A stretch of DNA of 64,000 nucleotides, taken from positions 1-64,000 of the forward strand of contig CAKOTF010000008.1 in NCBI GenBank assembly GCA_934120045.1. The letters run 5' to 3'. A model generated the notes under the pieces. That model ran no database searches. It was given only the letters and a program-made list of their open reading frames with translations, and was not told the DNA's origin. Both the position numbers and the translations under genes were made by a program. Positions 24,779 through 33,574 of this stretch are shown here, piece after piece. Each line of letters opens with the position of its first letter. Positions within the stretch are counted from its first letter, which is position 1. The stretch comes from an uncultured Clostridia bacterium. Lineage in GTDB: Bacteria > Bacillota > Clostridia > TANB77 > CAG-508.

Positions 24779-24973
24779 TTATAAATCAAATAATGTTCTA
24801 ACTGTATTAAATAATGAACTTATTTGTTGAATAACCATTGATAATACAATTACAAGTCCAGCAAGTGTTGTCATCATTGCTTGATCTTCTCTTCCTGCTC
24901 TTACTAATACTTGATGCAATACTGCTACTAAAATTCCGACTGCAGCAATCTTAAATAATAAGTTTATATCCAT
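24779..24973 (-). CDS. spoIIIAC: Stage III sporulation protein AC
   Basis: The start is set at the ATG at 24973 (MDINLLFKIAAVGILVAVLH), which lies six bases after AAAGGATG. A longer frame adds 11 residues through the ribosome site. The resulting 64 residues with two helices and the hallmark LVRAGREDQAM match SpoIIIAC exactly in length. Confidence 0.94.
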   Translation of the reverse strand: MDINLLFKIAAVGILVAVLHQVLVRAGREDQAMMTTLAGLVIVLSMVIQQISSLFNTVRTLFDL

Positions 24974-25048
24974 AAAAAACATCCTTTCTTTTTTCCCTAA
25001 ATGCAATAGTAAAAAATTGAATTTATTTCAAGACAATACACATTTCAA

Positions 25049-25561
25049 TTAAATTAATATAATTACAAAAACTAGTCCTACAACTACTCCTAATGTTTTA
25101 TACATTTTTTGATTTTTCTTTCTTGCTTCTTCAGCTTTTTCTATTTGCATATTTAAAAAGCTTTCAGTTACTTCAATCTCATTTACTTGACTATCTGCAT
25201 CAGTTTGTCCTAAGACTTTTCCTAATTCTTTTAAAATATCTTTGTCTTCTTGTGTTATACTTATATCTGCTTCTTGAATTGCGTCCATCCAAGAATATTT
25301 TATATTTTCAAATGCTAATTTATATGTCATGTTTTCAAATATCTCTTCAATTTTACTTGATTTTTCTTGTGATATTTGATTAAAAATTTCTGCCAATGGC
25401 TCATATGTAAATTTTATTTTTGTCTTAATTATGTTTAAAATATTTTTAAATTGTCTTAATTCTTTTACTCTATTTTCATACATTTTTGAGATTAAAATTC
25501 CAATTCCTGTCGACAATGAAAATATCGCAAATAATAATATTGTTTTTACGCAATAATACAT
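25049..25561 (-). CDS. spoIIIAB: Stage III sporulation protein AB
   Basis: The 170-residue protein has an N-terminal membrane helix (residues about 5-24), a helical extracytoplasmic domain (NRVKELRQFKNILNIIKTKI, GKVLGQTDADSQVNEIEVTE) and a C-terminal helix (about 155-170). It resembles type II secretion GspF-like components of the channel. AAAGGAG precedes the ATG. The ATG lies inside the end of spoIIIAA (16-base overlap), so translation is coupled. Confidence 0.94.
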   Translation of the reverse strand: MYYCVKTILLFAIFSLSTGIGILISKMYENRVKELRQFKNILNIIKTKIKFTYEPLAEIFNQISQEKSSKIEEIFENMTYKLAFENIKYSWMDAIQEADISITQEDKDILKELGKVLGQTDADSQVNEIEVTESFLNMQIEKAEEARKKNQKMYKTLGVVVGLVFVIILI

Positions 25562-26440
25562 TTCGAATCTCCTTTCTGTTTAGAATTTAATTGAATTATT
25601 CTTTCAAATATATGATTATTTATTAATTGTGCCATCCATGGATTTTTACATACATCTTCTATATCATTTCCATGTGCTGTGAAAATTCCTTTAACTCCTG
25701 AACACATTACATAATTTATTGCTTCAATGTCTTCTTTACTTCCTATCTCATCACATGCTATAATTTGTGGCGCCATAGAGCGTACTAGTATTCTCATTGC
25801 TTCTGGCTTTGGAACATTGTCTATTACATCTGTTCTTATTCCTATATCATTTTGTGGAATTCCTTTATATATTGCTGCAATTTCTCCTCTTTCATCAACC
25901 ACTCCTATTGTCTGTCCTTTAAATCTTTCAAATCCATTACTTAAGTTTCTTATTATGTCTCTTAATAATGTTGTTTTTCCACATCCGTGGTGGTGATATT
26001 ATTAATGTGTTATATATTGTGTTTGTCTCAGAATTTATTATATTTGACATTACTTTTTGACTACATCCAATTTGTTGTCTTGCTATTCTAATATTTAAAC
26101 TTGATATGTAATTTATATTTATAACCTGTCCATTTTCCATTACTCCACTTCCTACTATTCCTACTCTGTTTCCTCCTCTTATTGTTATAAATCCTTCACA
26201 TATTTGTCTTCTATAAGAATATATTGAGTTTTCACAGATTTTTTCAAATGTTTGTAATAGTTCTTGCTGACTTACTATGTATTCTGCTAATACCGTTTCT
26301 TGTCCAATTTTTAGACATAATTGTTTATTGCTTCTTAATCGTATTTCTTCTATTTTGTTTTCTTCTGTTCCTATATTTGATATTATTTCTTTTCTTAATG
26401 TTATTGGTAAATATTCTAATACTATTTCTAATTCTGACAC
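25546..26440 (-). pseudogene. spoIIIAA: Stage III sporulation protein AA, frameshifted in the Walker A motif
   Basis: SpoIIIAA is the ATPase of the spoIIIA secretion channel. The start is a GTG at 26440, five bases after AAGGAGG. The N-terminal frame reads normally (IEEIRLRSNKQLCLKIG, FITIRGGNRVGIVGSG) up to LIISPP and then goes out of frame. In the next frame GCGKTTLLRDIIRNL, VVDERGEIAAIYKG, QIIACDEIG (Walker B) and TAHGNDIEDV follow to a normal C-terminus. One extra base at about 25984 restores SPPRCGKTTLL. All other operon genes are intact, so a sequencing or assembly error is a serious alternative to a real loss-of-function mutation. Confidence 0.9.
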
Positions 26441-26477
26441 TTTTTCCTCCTTTTTTATAAATATTTTTCTACACAAC

Positions 26478-26513
26478 AAAAAAGAACATATATTATATAT
26501 ATATGCTCTTTCT
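26478..26513 (-). terminator. Terminator after yebC
   Basis: AAAGAGCATATATATA / TATATATGTTCTTTTTT in the minus direction, between yebC and the spoIIIA operon. It separates the two transcripts. Confidence 0.7.
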
Positions 26514-26542
26514 TTATATTTTAGAACTAATTATTAATTTTT

Positions 26543-27268
26543 TTACATATCCCAATTATGATATACATCCATTACATCATCTAATTCTTCAAGTCTTTCA
26601 ATTAATCTTTCCATTTTTTCAGCTCCATCATCATCTAATGAAACTGTTGTTGTTGGAACCATTTGAACATCTGCTTCTAAGAATGTTAATCCTGCTTGTT
26701 CAAGTTTTTCTCTAACTTCTGAGAAATTTGATGGGTCTGTAGTAATTTCATATACATCATCAGATGATGTGAAATCTTCTGCTCCAGCATCTAATGCTAA
26801 CATCATTAATTCTTCTTCATCCATGTCTGTTGATTCTTTTTCAATTACTATTACACCTTTTTTGTTGAACATATATGATACACATCCTGATGTTCCTAAG
26901 TTTCCACCAGCTTTATCAAATACATGTCTTACATCTGAAGCTGTTCTATTTCTGTTATCTGTGTTTGCATTTACTATTACTGCAACTCCACATGGTCCAT
27001 ATCCTTCATATGTTATTTCTTCATATACAGCTGTGCTTCCTTCTCCTGATGCTTTTTTGATTGCATTGTTTATTGTATCATTTGGCATATTTGCTGCTTT
27101 ACATTTTGCTATAACATCTTTTAGTTTTGAATTTCCTGCTGGATCTGGTCCTCCTGCTTTTACTGCTATTAATAATTCTCTTCCTAATTTTGTGAATACT
27201 TTTCCTCTTGCTGCATCTGCTTTTCCTTTTTTGGCTTGTATATTATGCCATTTGCTATGTCCTGACAT
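26543..27268 (-). CDS. yebC: YebC/PmpR family DNA-binding regulator / translation factor
   Basis: The start MSGHSKWHNIQAKKGKADAA is diagnostic. GGPDPAGNSKLKDVIAKCKA, ITYEGYGPCGVAVIVN and the C-terminal VQMVPTTTVSLDD follow in family order, at a normal length of 241. YebC proteins were long called transcription regulators; some are now known to relieve ribosome stalling at proline stretches. AGGAGG precedes the ATG. The gene is monocistronic with its own terminator. Confidence 0.96.
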   Translation of the reverse strand: MSGHSKWHNIQAKKGKADAARGKVFTKLGRELLIAVKAGGPDPAGNSKLKDVIAKCKAANMPNDTINNAIKKASGEGSTAVYEEITYEGYGPCGVAVIVNANTDNRNRTASDVRHVFDKAGGNLGTSGCVSYMFNKKGVIVIEKESTDMDEEELMMLALDAGAEDFTSSDDVYEITTDPSNFSEVREKLEQAGLTFLEADVQMVPTTTVSLDDDGAEKMERLIERLEELDDVMDVYHNWDM

Positions 27269-27390
27269 CTCTAATTCCTCCTATTTGTAACTTAATGCAA
27301 TTATTATAACACATTATTTTGTTTTTGTGTAGATGTTTTTGTTATTTTTTATATTTATTGTATTTTTCTGTTCGCTTCAAGCAATTTTTA

Positions 27391-27489
27391 CAATAAAAAT
27401 AACAACACATTCCACTATGCCAATATTGCGAATGTGTTGTTATACTTTTATGTAGTGGTAACCGCATTCACTGCGGTTATTCATTTCCT
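27391..27489 (-). ncRNA. Candidate small RNA with pseudoknotted terminator
   Basis: On the minus strand an exact-spacing promoter is followed by a GC-rich hairpin (AACCGCA...TGCGGTT), the segment CCACTAC, and a 14-bp terminator stem ATAACAACACATTC / GAATGTGTTGTTAT with a T-tract (27391-27443). The terminator loop contains TAGTGG, complementary to the CCACTA upstream, so a pseudoknot is possible. Only a 14-codon frame lies inside, without a proper ribosome site. I recognise no known family. Confidence 0.55.
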
Positions 27490-27495
27490 ATACTT

Positions 27496-27524
27496 ATTAT
27501 ACACAGATATTAAAAAAAAGTCAA
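27496..27524 (-). promoter_or_regulatory. Consensus promoter for the small RNA at 27391-27489
   Basis: TTGACT (27519-27524) and TATAAT (27496-27501) have a 17-base spacer. Nothing but the short RNA lies downstream before a terminator. Confidence 0.65.
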
Positions 27525-27545
27525 ATAGTAAAAAGTAATTTATTT

Positions 27546-27590
27546 AAAAAGAAAGTAATCTACATATAAATTATATAGGTTACTTTCTTT
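27546..27590 (-). terminator. Terminator of the 113-aa hypothetical gene
   Basis: AAGAAAGTAA / TTACTTTCTT around an AT-rich loop, with a T-run in the minus direction. Confidence 0.65.
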
Positions 27591-27671
27591 GCTAAAGAAT
27601 TTCTCTATTTATTGAAATAAGAATTTTATACTATATTTTCACCTTTATCAATTTATTCTTCGCCATTATAC

Positions 27672-28013
27672 TTAAAATAAAAATCTTCTTCCTGTTAAAT
27701 ATGGATATTTTCCTTCACGTTCTTCAGCAAGTTTATAGCAAAGTTCCTGAGAATAATTTGCCATATTTAATCCATGTTCTGGGAAATATAAATAAAAATA
27801 AATTCTAAGTTCATTAGGCAAAAACTTCCATTCTCTTAACTCTTTTTCCGATAAAAACCTCTTTTCCAATTCTGGGATATATTCATTAAAAAATTCCCGA
27901 ATCCACTTAAGTTGTTCTTCCAAATCTGTAAAAGTTAATTCATCAAATTCTTTCCGTTTTTTAGCTAACTCACATTTCACTTTTTCAATATCTTTTTGAG
28001 TAATTTCTTTCAT
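27672..28013 (-). CDS. Hypothetical protein, 113 aa
   Basis: The ATG at 28013 is eight bases from AGGAGG; a GTG one codon upstream is an alternative. The protein is soluble, highly charged and helical in residues 1-65 (QKDIEKVKCELAKKRKEFDE). An aromatic stretch FLPNELRIYFYLYFPEHGLN follows, with a basic tail YPYLTGRRFLF. I do not recognise the family. The gene is monocistronic with a consensus promoter and its own terminator, like the island genes at 11-14 kb, but it lacks their hairpin leader. Confidence 0.65.
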   Translation of the reverse strand: MKEITQKDIEKVKCELAKKRKEFDELTFTDLEEQLKWIREFFNEYIPELEKRFLSEKELREWKFLPNELRIYFYLYFPEHGLNMANYSQELCYKLAEEREGKYPYLTGRRFLF

Positions 28014-28090
28014 CACAAATGCCTCCTAACAATTGTTTTTAGAGATTTGCTGATTAAATATCTTTGTTACCATTCGTATAACTATAAGGA

Positions 28091-28119
28091 ATTATAACAT
28101 TATTTATATAACTTTTCAA
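28091..28119 (-). promoter_or_regulatory. Promoter of the 113-aa hypothetical gene
   Basis: TTGAAA (28114-28119) and TATAAT (28091-28096) with a 17-base spacer. The leader from about 28084 is some 70 nt long. Confidence 0.65.
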
Positions 28120-28345
28120 TATCTAGTAACTATTTATATAATATTATTTAATTGTTTAAACTTTATTCTCTCCAAAAAATTAGAACAAGATTTGAGTTCT
28201 GCATTGCCTTGCTCTTTGTCCCATATTTTAGGCTAAGGTTTTCCTCTTTAAATATATCCTACTTCAATATTATTTGCAAATATTAGGCTAGGATTTTCCT
28301 CCTTTTAATCTTTTATTATTAAATAATTTTAATACTATATATCCT
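28120..28345. repeat. Intergenic region with a tandem pair of hairpin-plus-tail repeats
   Basis: No gene is seen. Two related segments lie at 28223-28249 and 28280-28305. On the minus strand each reads AGGAAAA(T)CCT, a mini-hairpin, followed by AGCCTAA and an AT tail. The hairpin arms differ between the copies yet stay complementary. A third segment (28185-28215) is G/C-richer without obvious pairing. Confidence 0.45.
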
Positions 28346-29404
28346 CTAAATAACTACATACTCTTTATTTGACTTAGTTAATGCTTCACAACCGCCTTTG
28401 GTAATTAAAACTGTATCTTCAATTCTAATACCAAATTGTCCTGCAATATAAATTCCAGGTTCATCTGTTACAACCATATTTTCTTTTAGTGTATTTTCAG
28501 ATCTTGTACTAATAATTGGTGATTCATGAATATCTAATCCAACTCCATGCCCTAAAGCATGTATTAAATCATAATTATTTAATCTAAAATCATTGTCTAC
28601 CATTTTAGCCAACATTTTAGTACTATATCCTTCTCTCATATCATTTAATGTTTGAACTTGATTTTTTAGTACTAAATCATATACTTTTTTCATTTCTTCT
28701 GGTACTTCTCCAACAAAAAATGTTCTTGTCATATCTGAACAATATCCATCAATTTTACATCCCATGTCTATTGTTATAATATCTTTTTCTTGTATTTTTC
28801 TATCTGTTGGAACTGCATGTGGTTTTGAAGAATTTTCACCAGATGCAACTATTGTGTCAAATGATGTTCCTTCTGCATTTTTATAATAATAATCATCTAT
28901 TTCTCTTGCAATTTGCTTTTCTGTCATACCAGGCTTTATATATCCTAATATATATTCAAAACATTCATCTGTTACTTTACATGCTTTTTGTATAGATTCA
29001 ATTTCTTCTTCATCTTTTATCATTCTTTGTTTTTCTATCATGTTTTCTGTTTCTACAAAATTGTTTATTTTAAATCTATGCATATATTCTTTATATTTTG
29101 CATATGTTACATAATTTTCTTCAAATCCTACATTTTCACAAAACATAAAAAAGTTTTCATAATCATCTATTGATAATCCCCTTATATCATATACAACTAT
29201 TTCATCAAATAATGTTAATGTATTATGAACATCTTCAATATATCTTGAATCTGTTAAAAATATATTTTCTTTTCTTGTTACTAATAATATTCCTTCTGCC
29301 TGTATATTAGTTAAATATCTTATATTTACTGGATTTGATACTATCATACCTTGTAAATCCATACTCAATAGTTTATTTCTCAACCATTGCATTTTCCTAT
29401 TCAT
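28346..29404 (-). CDS. M24 family Xaa-Pro aminopeptidase
   Basis: It removes N-terminal residues before proline. A creatinase-like N-terminal domain lies at residues 1-120 (GMIVSNPVNIRYLTN, FLTDSRY). The pita-bread catalytic domain has the five metal ligands: DMGCKIDGYCSDMTRTF (two Asp), HALGHGVGLDIHE (His), TDEPGIYI (Glu) and GIRIEDTVLIT (Glu). Length 352 matches the short YqhT/PepQ-like enzymes of Firmicutes. It is probably co-transcribed with the prepilin peptidase 25 bases upstream. Confidence 0.93.
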   Translation of the reverse strand: MNRKMQWLRNKLLSMDLQGMIVSNPVNIRYLTNIQAEGILLVTRKENIFLTDSRYIEDVHNTLTLFDEIVVYDIRGLSIDDYENFFMFCENVGFEENYVTYAKYKEYMHRFKINNFVETENMIEKQRMIKDEEEIESIQKACKVTDECFEYILGYIKPGMTEKQIAREIDDYYYKNAEGTSFDTIVASGENSSKPHAVPTDRKIQEKDIITIDMGCKIDGYCSDMTRTFFVGEVPEEMKKVYDLVLKNQVQTLNDMREGYSTKMLAKMVDNDFRLNNYDLIHALGHGVGLDIHESPIISTRSENTLKENMVVTDEPGIYIAGQFGIRIEDTVLITKGGCEALTKSNKEYVVI

Positions 29405-29429
29405 TCAAATTCAATTCCTTTCAATACAC

Positions 29430-30185
29430 TTATACTGCTTTATATGTTCCTAATGTGAATATTACTAAAAGTGTTTTTAATAATATATCAAATGGTACAA
29501 ATATACTTATAAATGTTGCTATTACTATAAATGGTCCAAATGGTATATATTCATCTGATTTTTTTATCTTAGTAATTATTAGTATTATTCCTAATATTGC
29601 TCCTATTAGAAATGACATTGCTGATATTGCTAAAATATTTGCCACTCCAAAATATAATCCTAATGCTCCCATTAGTTTTACATCGCCAAATCCTAATGCT
29701 TCTTTTCCATATATTAAACTTCCTATTAATGTTATTGCTAAAAATATTCCTCCACCAACTAACATACCAAGTAGCATGTCTGCTGTTATTGCTACATTTG
29801 ACATTCCATATAAAAATGCTATTATTAATCCTATCTCAAACATTGTTAAATTTAATCTGTTTGGGATAATTTGGTGTTTATAATCTATTACAAATGCTGA
29901 TAATAACATTGGTATTAAAATTGAATATTTTATTAAGTTTAAATTTTCTACCAGTGTTTTCTGTACACCATACCTATATAATATTGCACAATATAATATA
30001 GCTGTAATTAACATTAATATATAATTTGGTTTAAAGTTTATTTTGTATTCTTGGAATATTTCTTTTGAGAAGACTTTTTTGTATTCTGGTAATCTTTTAT
30101 TCATCCAGTCTACAAATTGCCCTACTAATAAGCCTAATATAAATATTCCTATAAAAAATCCTATGTGTGTATCATTTATATACAT
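29430..30185 (-). CDS. Prepilin peptidase (A24 family), N-methylation Cys motif absent
   Basis: A membrane aspartyl protease that cleaves type IV pilin-like leader peptides. Eight or so hydrophobic helices are visible. The two catalytic Asp motifs are IDYKHQIIPNRLN and GFGDVKLMGALG. The family N-terminal region normally carries four zinc cysteines for N-methylation; here that segment (GQFVDWMNKRLPEYKKVFSK) has none, so it may cleave without methylating. A candidate substrate, the pilin-like protein at 52686, lies elsewhere in the window. Confidence 0.88.
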   Translation of the reverse strand: MYINDTHIGFFIGIFILGLLVGQFVDWMNKRLPEYKKVFSKEIFQEYKINFKPNYILMLITAILYCAILYRYGVQKTLVENLNLIKYSILIPMLLSAFVIDYKHQIIPNRLNLTMFEIGLIIAFLYGMSNVAITADMLLGMLVGGGIFLAITLIGSLIYGKEALGFGDVKLMGALGLYFGVANILAISAMSFLIGAILGIILIITKIKKSDEYIPFGPFIVIATFISIFVPFDILLKTLLVIFTLGTYKAV

Positions 30186-30205
30186 TTTTCTGTGTATGGA
30201 TTATT

Positions 30206-30718
30206 TTAATCCATATCTCCTCCTTTGTTTATTTTCTTAAAATATTTTTTCTTTATAAATATTTCTATTGGTCTTTTTACTTTTGTTAGCCATATATCTT
30301 TTTCTGCTATTGGTTCTATCAAGATTGTAAACATTTTGCATCTATTTCCACCTAATACATCTGTAAAAATTTGATCTCCTACTACTGCAATATTTTCTGG
30401 CTTTTCTTGTAATTTTTTTTGTGCCTTTAATAATCCTAGTTTTAATGGTTTTTTGGCAAAATAATTATATTTTATTTTTAGTTTTTGTGATACTTGCTCT
30501 ACTTTGTCTTTCTTATTTGTATTTGATACAATATAAAATTTTATTCCATTATGTTTTAGTTGTTCTACCCATTCTACAATTCCATTAGGCATATTTCTAT
30601 CATAATCTATTAGTGTATTATCCACATCTAATATTAATGCTTTTATATTATTCTTTTTTAAAAATTCTATTGATATTTCTTTTACATTGTTAAAATGTGC
30701 TTTTGGATATAGTATCAA
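30206..30718 (-). CDS. yqeG: YqeG family HAD-IIIA phosphatase
   Basis: The start is a TTG at 30718 (read MILYPKAHFNNV...), seven bases after AAGGAG. The upstream frame lacks a ribosome site, and this N-terminus matches YqeG proteins. HAD motif I is LILDVDNTLIDYD (nucleophile Asp), motif II YIVSNT, and motif III/IV KPLKLGLLKA then VVGDQIFTDVLGG. Length is 170. In Firmicutes YqeG is usually next to yqeH/aroE; here it lies between UPF0182 and the prepilin peptidase. The substrate is unknown. Confidence 0.9.
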   Translation of the reverse strand: MILYPKAHFNNVKEISIEFLKKNNIKALILDVDNTLIDYDRNMPNGIVEWVEQLKHNGIKFYIVSNTNKKDKVEQVSQKLKIKYNYFAKKPLKLGLLKAQKKLQEKPENIAVVGDQIFTDVLGGNRCKMFTILIEPIAEKDIWLTKVKRPIEIFIKKKYFKKINKGGDMD

Positions 30719-30780
30719 TTTTTTTCTCCTTGTACTTTTTTTAAAATTATATAACAATATTTTTAAAGTTGCAATACTTT

Positions 30781-33516
30781 TTATTGTTCTTTGTCTTTAG
30801 TACTTATTGATTGTACTTCTTTGGTATTTGTTGATTCTGTTTTTTTATTATTCTCTTGTCTCATTTTATCAAGTCTTTCTATTAATTCTTGCAATGTCTT
30901 TATATCAGCTCCCATCATTTCCCAATCATTTCTTGAATTTGAATCTGTTAAATTATTATTTGCTTTTATTATTGTATCAATAAGACCTTCTATATCTTCT
31001 GTATTATTAACTTCTAGATTAACAGCTGATTGTGACAATAACTTATTTAATGCATTTTCTAAATTATCTCCAATTGCTACTTTAGTTCCTGAGGCAACAA
31101 TAATTTTTTCTAATGTGATTGGTTGATTTACTTCATTTGTTTTAGTTTGATATATAGTTTCTATATATAATAATGTATTATTTATAGGAATAATTTTCAT
31201 TTCTTTTGAAATTTTAACTCCTGTAACATTCAAACTATTAAGTTCTGCTGATATTGTTTCATCTTGTTCAATTAGGTTATCTAATTGATTTGCTCCTAAT
31301 ATATTACTATCTGCAGAAAATTTATAAATTTTTAATTCATTACTTGTTCCATTACAAGTTCCTAATACATATGATATAATATTTGATTTACTTTTTTGTG
31401 TATACATTTGAACTAATCCAACCCTTTTTTCTCCATCCGGTGTTATTAACATTGTATAATATGGTTCTAATGTTGCTTTTTTAGTTTTTGAAGTTGATTT
31501 TCCATACGTAGCAAGTGACCAAATATCACTTTTTCTATATAAGACATCTTCTTTTACATTATGATATACTCTTAACATTTCAGCTTGTACATTATATAAT
31601 AATTGTGGATATTTCAATTGTTTTTGAATTTCTTTTGGAATATTATTTTCTTCAAACATTGCAGGGTATATCTTTTTATATGCAGATATTATTGGATCTG
31701 TTTTATCTACTATATAAAATTTCATTTCACCATTATATGCATTTATTATTACTTTTACAGAATTTCTGATATAATTAATATCTTTTTTTTCTTTTTCTCC
31801 ATCTATTGTTGTATATGATGAATATGGGTATTTATCTGAAATTGTATATGCATCTATAACCCAATAAATTTGATCATTATTTATTACTGTATAAGCATTT
31901 TCATCATACAATAAATATGGAAGTGCTGTTTTTGCTCTTTCTAGAACATTTCTGTTTGTCAATATTTTACTTTCATTTGTTACAGATGTTGAAAATGCAA
32001 GTTTAAAGTCTCCATTTCTTAATGCTAATATTAATCTGTCTAAAAATCCAACTTGAATTCCTGAGTCACCTTCATAACTATATGTATGTTCATTTCCTTC
32101 ACTATCTGTATAATCATATTCTGTCTTATTCTTTGTATTTGTTACTACTATTGAATTTGTTTCTAATCCATAATATATTCTTTGATTATCATTTATTTCT
32201 TTTTGAATGTATTGAATATTTCCATCTTCAGATGTTTCATTTGCATTTACTATTATTTGTCCTATACCATGTGTAAGTTCATATGTTTTATTATTATATG
32301 AAATTGATTGCTCTGCAATTTCTCTTGGTGCTATATATACTAATTTTTCTTGATTATCCTTTATAAATTTAGTAGTTAAGATATTTCTAAATGTATAATA
32401 TCCTGCTTCTGTTTGTGTATCTTCTAAACTTTGTTTTACCATATTTTGACTTACTATTGGAACATTATTTAGCAATTCCTTATTTTCATTAATTTCTTCT
32501 TCAGATATTGTTCCAGAATAATTAATGTTTACTTCTGAAGCATTTATTCCATATGCTTCTCTTGTTGAATTTATATTTTCTTCAATATATTTTCTTTCTT
32601 TATCAAATTCATTTGGTTTTACAAAAATAAAATCTGTTCCTACCATTACAATAAACATCACTACTAAATATCCCGGAATTAATAATAATGTAAACATAAT
32701 TTTTTTGTTTTTGTTTTTTTGAAAAAATATTACAGATGAAATTATTGCTCCTATTATTACAAATGCAAATATTATATATCCCCATAATTTTATTGTTGAT
32801 TCTACAAATCCTGCTCCTGTTAATTCAATTTCATCATTTAATGTTAAAAATTTTTCTGTTACTATATTTTGAGTATTAAATATTGTTAAAACTCCTGCCA
32901 AAATTACTAAAATTATTACATTTTTTAATAAACTTTTTATAAATTTACTTTTTCTTAGCATTGTTCTATCAATTCCATCAAAATATAAATTAAATACTAT
33001 TATATAAAATGCTGTAATATATGCACTTAATAGTATAGTGAATTGCATTATATATTTTATAACTATTTCTATTAACGGTTTTGTAAACATATAATATGAT
33101 ATATCCATGTTAAATATCATATCTGTTTTTTGAAATGATACCTTACTTGCACATAATAATACTTTTTCGACTATATTATTTGAAAAAATTATACTACTTA
33201 TTATCGCAACAACAAATATTAAAGATTTATTTGGAAGTTTTGGCATTACTTTATTTTCTGATTCAAAAAATGGTTTCAAGCCTTTTTTTATTCCTATATT
33301 AGTGATAAACATACATATTGAAATAACAACAAAACTTATTCCCATTATTGAATATTTATATTTAATATTTGTCCAAAAATTTTGAACATATTGTTCTCCT
33401 AATTCTAGACATTCTAAATATTCCCCTCTTAATGTAAAATATGTACATATTAAATATATCGCTATAAATGCTATTACTAATATATTTTTTATTTTATTTA
33501 ATTTCTTTTTTTCCAT
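30781..33516 (-). CDS. UPF0182 family large membrane protein
   Basis: A 911-residue protein with about seven membrane helices in the first 300 residues (one reads LIFVVAIISSIIFSNNIV). A large extracytoplasmic domain follows, with the family signatures NMDISYYMFTKPL, WVIDAYTISDKYPYSS, SVKVIINAYNGEMKFYIVD and LKYPQLLYNVQAEMLRVYHN. The C-terminal tail is charged (EELI..., ending TKEVQSISTKDKEQ). The function is unknown in all bacteria. Start and length are normal. Confidence 0.93.
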   Translation of the reverse strand: MEKKKLNKIKNILVIAFIAIYLICTYFTLRGEYLECLELGEQYVQNFWTNIKYKYSIMGISFVVISICMFITNIGIKKGLKPFFESENKVMPKLPNKSLIFVVAIISSIIFSNNIVEKVLLCASKVSFQKTDMIFNMDISYYMFTKPLIEIVIKYIMQFTILLSAYITAFYIIVFNLYFDGIDRTMLRKSKFIKSLLKNVIILVILAGVLTIFNTQNIVTEKFLTLNDEIELTGAGFVESTIKLWGYIIFAFVIIGAIISSVIFFQKNKNKKIMFTLLLIPGYLVVMFIVMVGTDFIFVKPNEFDKERKYIEENINSTREAYGINASEVNINYSGTISEEEINENKELLNNVPIVSQNMVKQSLEDTQTEAGYYTFRNILTTKFIKDNQEKLVYIAPREIAEQSISYNNKTYELTHGIGQIIVNANETSEDGNIQYIQKEINDNQRIYYGLETNSIVVTNTKNKTEYDYTDSEGNEHTYSYEGDSGIQVGFLDRLILALRNGDFKLAFSTSVTNESKILTNRNVLERAKTALPYLLYDENAYTVINNDQIYWVIDAYTISDKYPYSSYTTIDGEKEKKDINYIRNSVKVIINAYNGEMKFYIVDKTDPIISAYKKIYPAMFEENNIPKEIQKQLKYPQLLYNVQAEMLRVYHNVKEDVLYRKSDIWSLATYGKSTSKTKKATLEPYYTMLITPDGEKRVGLVQMYTQKSKSNIISYVLGTCNGTSNELKIYKFSADSNILGANQLDNLIEQDETISAELNSLNVTGVKISKEMKIIPINNTLLYIETIYQTKTNEVNQPITLEKIIVASGTKVAIGDNLENALNKLLSQSAVNLEVNNTEDIEGLIDTIIKANNNLTDSNSRNDWEMMGADIKTLQELIERLDKMRQENNKKTESTNTKEVQSISTKDKEQ

Positions 33517-33574
33517 CTATTTTTTAAACTCCTCATAATTTTGTTTAACTACAAATATATTTATCTTACGTTTT

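Noticed and set aside
28223..28305. PreQ1-I riboswitch in the tandem repeats
   Set aside because: The hairpin is too short, and the A-rich tail and downstream queuosine gene are absent.
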